Origin: Syntrophomonadaceae bacterium
Lineage (GTDB): Bacteria; Bacillota; Dethiobacteria; DTU022
Direction of reading: 5' to 3'
DNA: 6,797 bases
Assembly (NCBI GenBank): GCA_007127255.1
Contig: SKZS01000204.1
Span: forward strand, 1 to 6,797
Shown piece after piece: positions 4,299 through 6,797 of the stretch. Every line of letters starts with the position of its first letter. Positions within the stretch are counted from its first letter, which is position 1. A program made the translations under genes and the position numbers. The notes beneath the pieces were generated by a model. It was not told the DNA's origin, searched no databases, and worked only from the letters and a program-made list of their open reading frames with translations.

Positions 4299-5828
4299 AT
4301 TAATAAAGTGGCTAAACAGTTGATTATTAACGGCGGTGGAATCAATGTTGAAGATATTATTCGGGTGGCAAGGCTGGGTCTTCCTGTTTCCATTTCTTCT
4401 GAAGCGCTGCAAAGTGTCGAACGATCCAGGGTGATGCTGGAGAAACTGGTTGATAATAATGCAGTCGTCTATGGGATAACCACCGGCTTTGGCCGCTTTA
4501 GCGATGTCAATATTTCAAGGGAAGATGCTATAGAATTGCAGAAAAACCTGATTGCCAGTCATGCTGCGGCAGTTGGTGAACCCCTGCCGGAAGAAGTTGT
4601 CCGGGCAGCACTTTTACTGAGGTTAAATGCCCTGGCCAGGGGCTACTCCGGGGTTCGTCCCTTGCTGGTTAAGCAGCTGGTTGATCTCTTAAATACGGGG
4701 ATAACTCCTGTTATACCTGAACAGGGTTCTCTGGGTGCCAGCGGTGATTTAGCCCCGCTTTCACATTTGGCCCTTGTTTTGAGTGGGCAGGGAGAAGCTT
4801 TTTACAAGGGCAAGCGGATGTCGGGAGCGGAAGCTTTATCCGCTGCAGGTTTAGAGCCTTTAACCCTCCTTGAAAAAGAAGGTCTGGCCCTGATTAATGG
4901 CACGCAAATCATGACAGCAATTGGTTCTCTTGCTTACCATGATGCGGTTAATCTTCTTAAGGCAGCCCTGATTACCGCAGCCCTGACTCTAGAAGCCCAG
5001 CTTGCGGTGCCTGATGCGTTTGACCCCCTGATTGCTGAAGTGAGGCCCTACAGTGGTCATCAGCATACTGCGGCAGCTATTATCAGTCTGCTTGAAGGAA
5101 GTTCTTTAATTGGCAGTGATCGAAGAAAGGTTCAGGATGCTTACAGCCTGCGCTGTATTCCCCAGGTGCATGGTGCTACATTAAATGCCCTGGATTATGT
5201 TAAAAGCATTCTTGATGTTGAAATAAATTCCGTTAATGATAACCCGATGCTTTTTCCTGACGAAAACAAGGTTCTCTCAGGGGGCAATTTCCATGGTCAG
5301 CCTGTTGCCCAGGCAATGGATTTCCTGGCTATAGCCGTATCTGAGCTGGGCAGCATAGCAGAAAGACGTATTGAACGCCTTGTTAACCCTGCCTTAAGTG
5401 GTCTGCCGCCTTTCCTGGTTAAAGAAGGCGGGCTTAATTCAGGCCTGATGATTGCCCAGTACACTGCTGCTTCACTGGTTAGTGAAAACAAGGTATTCTG
5501 TCATCCGGCCAGTGTAGATTCGATCCCGTCTTCCGCAAACCAGGAAGATCATGTCAGCATGGGAGCCACCGCAGCCCGTAAGGCTCGCAAAGTAGTTGAT
5601 AATACTGCGCGAGTTATCGGTATTGAGCTGCTTGTCGCGGCCCAGGCCGTTGACTTCAGGGGTGCTGAAAATCTAGGTCGTGGAACTTCAGCAGCTTACA
5701 GGATGCTGCGCGAAGATATTGACTTCCTCGAAAAAGATCGGATTCTCTACCCGATTATTGAACAGGCAGTTGAGATGGTTACAAGCGGCCGTTTAGTCGA
5801 AGTAGTAGGAAAAGAAGTCAATCTTTGA
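4281..5828 (+). CDS. hutH: Histidine ammonia-lyase
   Basis: The enzyme removes ammonia from L-histidine to give urocanate, the first step of histidine breakdown, in the cytoplasm as a homotetramer. The diagnostic GSLGASGDLAPLSH motif contains Ala153-Ser154-Gly155, which cyclise into the MIO electrophile. Other family marks are YGITTGFG with Tyr64, SHAAAVGEPL, YSLRCIPQVHG, SVNDNP, QYTAASLVSENK and QEDHVSMG. The length from ATG 4281 is 515 residues. Starting at GTG 4308 gives 506 residues and puts the MIO triad at 144-146, close to 142-144 in the Pseudomonas enzyme, so the shorter form may be the real one. Transcription passes a HutP-type attenuator directly upstream, and hutP follows 96 bp downstream. 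Genes for the later steps (hutU, hutI, hutG or others) are not in this window. I see no sign of damage. Confidence 0.96.
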   Translation: MHVTGRINKVAKQLIINGGGINVEDIIRVARLGLPVSISSEALQSVERSRVMLEKLVDNNAVVYGITTGFGRFSDVNISREDAIELQKNLIASHAAAVGEPLPEEVVRAALLLRLNALARGYSGVRPLLVKQLVDLLNTGITPVIPEQGSLGASGDLAPLSHLALVLSGQGEAFYKGKRMSGAEALSAAGLEPLTLLEKEGLALINGTQIMTAIGSLAYHDAVNLLKAALITAALTLEAQLAVPDAFDPLIAEVRPYSGHQHTAAAIISLLEGSSLIGSDRRKVQDAYSLRCIPQVHGATLNALDYVKSILDVEINSVNDNPMLFPDENKVLSGGNFHGQPVAQAMDFLAIAVSELGSIAERRIERLVNPALSGLPPFLVKEGGLNSGLMIAQYTAASLVSENKVFCHPASVDSIPSSANQEDHVSMGATAARKARKVVDNTARVIGIELLVAAQAVDFRGAENLGRGTSAAYRMLREDIDFLEKDRILYPIIEQAVEMVTSGRLVEVVGKEVNL

Positions 5829-5858
5829 TGAGAAAGTGAGACCGCCATGTTCCGGCAG

Positions 5859-5887
5859 GTGCCAAATAAGCTGCTTAATGATAAAAT
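5859..5887 (+). promoter_or_regulatory. Possible weak internal promoter for hutP
   Basis: GTGCCA at 5859-5864 (four of six to TTGACA) and TAAAAT at 5882-5887 (five of six to TATAAT) are 17 bp apart in the hutH-hutP gap. Transcription would start near 5894, about 30 nt before the hutP ATG. A weak constitutive promoter here would supply HutP when the hutH attenuator is closed. Confidence 0.4.
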
Positions 5888-5924
5888 ATATAGACCTGAT
5901 TGAGTGTGAGAAGGCGGGATTGTA

Positions 5925-6362
5925 ATGGAGCAAATTGGAAAAACAGCAATCATGTATGCCCTTTCTGAAGGAGCCCTGGAAACTCAGTTTAAAAACAATG
6001 CAGAAAAAAATGGATTTAAAATGATCAAAGGCAAAGTAGGTTCCATGAGTACCGAAAAAATATTTGCTGCTGTTGAAACTGCGGCCCAGAGAGAGGGGTT
6101 AATCCGCAAAGATTATTACCGGGATACCCATGCCCTTTATCATGCTATTTTAGATGCTTTTGTCGGAATTTGCAGGGGGCAGTTAGGACTGGGTAATATG
6201 CTTCGTACAGTAGGTTTGATCTTTACCGTTGTAAGGGGTCCGCGGACCAGTGAACAACGGGAAGACGGTGAGTGGCTTGCCGTGGTGCTCTATGGTACAA
6301 TCGGCGCTCCGGTCAAGGGGTATGAACACGAAACAATCGGTCTGGGTCTTAATCATTTGTAA
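5925..6362 (+). CDS. hutP: HutP, histidine-dependent RNA-binding antiterminator
   Basis: The 145-residue product matches Bacillus HutP (148 residues) along its whole length. Shared segments include GKVGSM (residues 36-41), THALYHA (68-74), LLRTVGL-like NMLRTVGL (91-98), the YGTIGAP stretch (123-129) and HETIGLGLNH near the end. His69, His73 and His135 correspond to the Mg2+-binding His73, His77 and His138 of the Bacillus protein. Known HutP is a hexamer that, with L-histidine and Mg2+, binds spaced UAG triplets and prevents a terminator from forming. A matching triplet series and terminator lie before hutH in this window. The ATG has a modest SD site (AAGGCGGG, 5911-5918). Unlike Bacillus, where hutP is the first gene and lies before the terminator, here it lies after hutH and so after its own target. 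Confidence 0.95.
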   Translation: MEQIGKTAIMYALSEGALETQFKNNAEKNGFKMIKGKVGSMSTEKIFAAVETAAQREGLIRKDYYRDTHALYHAILDAFVGICRGQLGLGNMLRTVGLIFTVVRGPRTSEQREDGEWLAVVLYGTIGAPVKGYEHETIGLGLNHL

Positions 6363-6416
6363 TAAGAAATTATATAAGTTTATTTAAGGTGGTATATGTT
6401 CGTAATAATCATCACT

Positions 6417-6422
6417 GGAGGT
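6417..6422 (+). promoter_or_regulatory. Ribosome binding site overlapping the annotated GTG of the MttB-like gene
   Basis: GGAGGT at 6417-6422 is a good SD site, but it overlaps the GTG at 6421. The codon at proper distance, seven bases on, is ATA at 6430. No ATG or TTG lies in frame nearby before 6469 (TGG-TTC region of the protein), and an in-frame stop is at 6406-6408. Confidence 0.5.
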
Positions 6423-6797
6423 GTTTAAAATAGCCGCTTATCGTTCGAACTACCGACAGCAGTTATCGCCGCAATTAAAATGGTTCAGCACCGGACAGCT
6501 GGAAGAAATCCATAGCGCCACTGTTGATGTTCTCGAGCAGGCCGGGGTGCGGGTTGACCATGATGAGGCACTTAAGCTTCTAAAGGATGCCGGGTGCATC
6601 GTGAAGGATCGTGTAGCCAAAATTCCGGGATGGCTAATTGATGAAGCAATCAGGCTGGCTCCTTCGAAGATTAACATTTACGATCGTGAAGGCAAGCCGG
6701 CCATGAACCTGGAGGCAAATTACACTTATTACGGAGCAGGCTCCGACCTGCCTTTTCACCTCGATTTAGAAACAGGGCAGCGGAGGAATTCGCTTAA
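6421..6797 (+). CDS. MttB (trimethylamine methyltransferase)-family protein, N-terminal part
   Basis: The frame is open from GTG 6421 to the window end and yields 125 residues of a protein normally near 480. The stretch LSTGQLEEIH-like FSTGQLEEIHSATVDVLEQAGV (residues 22-43), then PGWLIDEAIRLAPSKINIYDREG and YYGAGSDLPFHLD, is typical of the N-terminal region of the MttB family. Members move a methyl group from a quaternary or tertiary amine to a cobalamin-binding corrinoid protein. Some use pyrrolysine for trimethylamine; many lack it and use glycine betaine, carnitine or similar compounds. The pyrrolysine position lies beyond the window, so the subgroup is open. The start is uncertain: GTG 6421 has no SD site of its own, while ATA 6430 is well placed behind GGAGGT and would give MAAYRSNYRQQ. 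It lies 58 bp after hutP with no terminator between, so co-transcription with the hut genes is likely. Confidence 0.85.
   Translation, partial: MFKIAAYRSNYRQQLSPQLKWFSTGQLEEIHSATVDVLEQAGVRVDHDEALKLLKDAGCIVKDRVAKIPGWLIDEAIRLAPSKINIYDREGKPAMNLEANYTYYGAGSDLPFHLDLETGQRRNSL

Noticed and set aside
5891..5910. A second HutP triplet site just before hutP (UAG, GAG, GAG)
   Set aside because: The triplets are spaced by eight and three bases rather than four, and no terminator follows.

Overview
This window looks like chromosomal DNA from an anaerobic, low-to-medium GC Firmicute, probably of the Clostridia and living on amino acids or methylated amines. The evidence is a clear HutP (a regulator largely confined to Firmicutes), strong purine-rich Shine-Dalgarno (SD) sites, TTG and GTG starts, sigma-A type promoters, a RocB-like peptidase end and an MttB-family methyltransferase start. 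All recognisable genes are on the + strand. No RNA gene, insertion sequence, CRISPR array or phage gene was seen.

Layout: (1) 2-301, the end of a RocB-like M20-family protein, followed by a short terminator. (2) 399-1277, a 292-residue protein made almost entirely of 39-residue DUF5050-type propeller repeats. (3) 1278-1595, a non-coding stretch with a good sigma-A promoter and a leader of about 190 nt serving a 64-residue lipoprotein (1596-1790). (4) A 17-bp perfect hairpin that touches the ribosome binding site of an EamA/DMT-family transporter (1897-2835). (5) 2889-4007, an iron-sulfur protein of the QueG family with C-terminal HEAT-like repeats, apparently a divergent paralogue. (6) 4130-6362, a histidine-utilisation unit: promoter, HutP-type antitermination leader, hutH and hutP. 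(7) 6421 to the window end, the first 125 residues of an MttB/trimethylamine methyltransferase-family protein.

The most informative part is the hut region. A TTGACA-N17-TAAAAT promoter leads into a leader of about 115 nt that carries an exact UAG-N4-UAG-N4-GAG series. A GC-rich hairpin with a seven-U tail comes next, then the hutH ribosome binding site. Downstream of hutH lies a gene for HutP itself, the histidine- and Mg2+-dependent antiterminator that reads such triplets. In Bacillus subtilis hutP lies before the terminator. Here it lies after it, so the regulator would be under its own attenuator unless the weak promoter seen at 5859-5887 gives a basal supply. The MttB-family gene follows at once, which raises the untested idea that a methylated amine such as histidine betaine feeds this locus.

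The other genes look like independent units: several have their own promoter or hairpin boundary, and no shared pathway is evident among the repeat protein, the lipoprotein, the transporter and the QueG-like protein.
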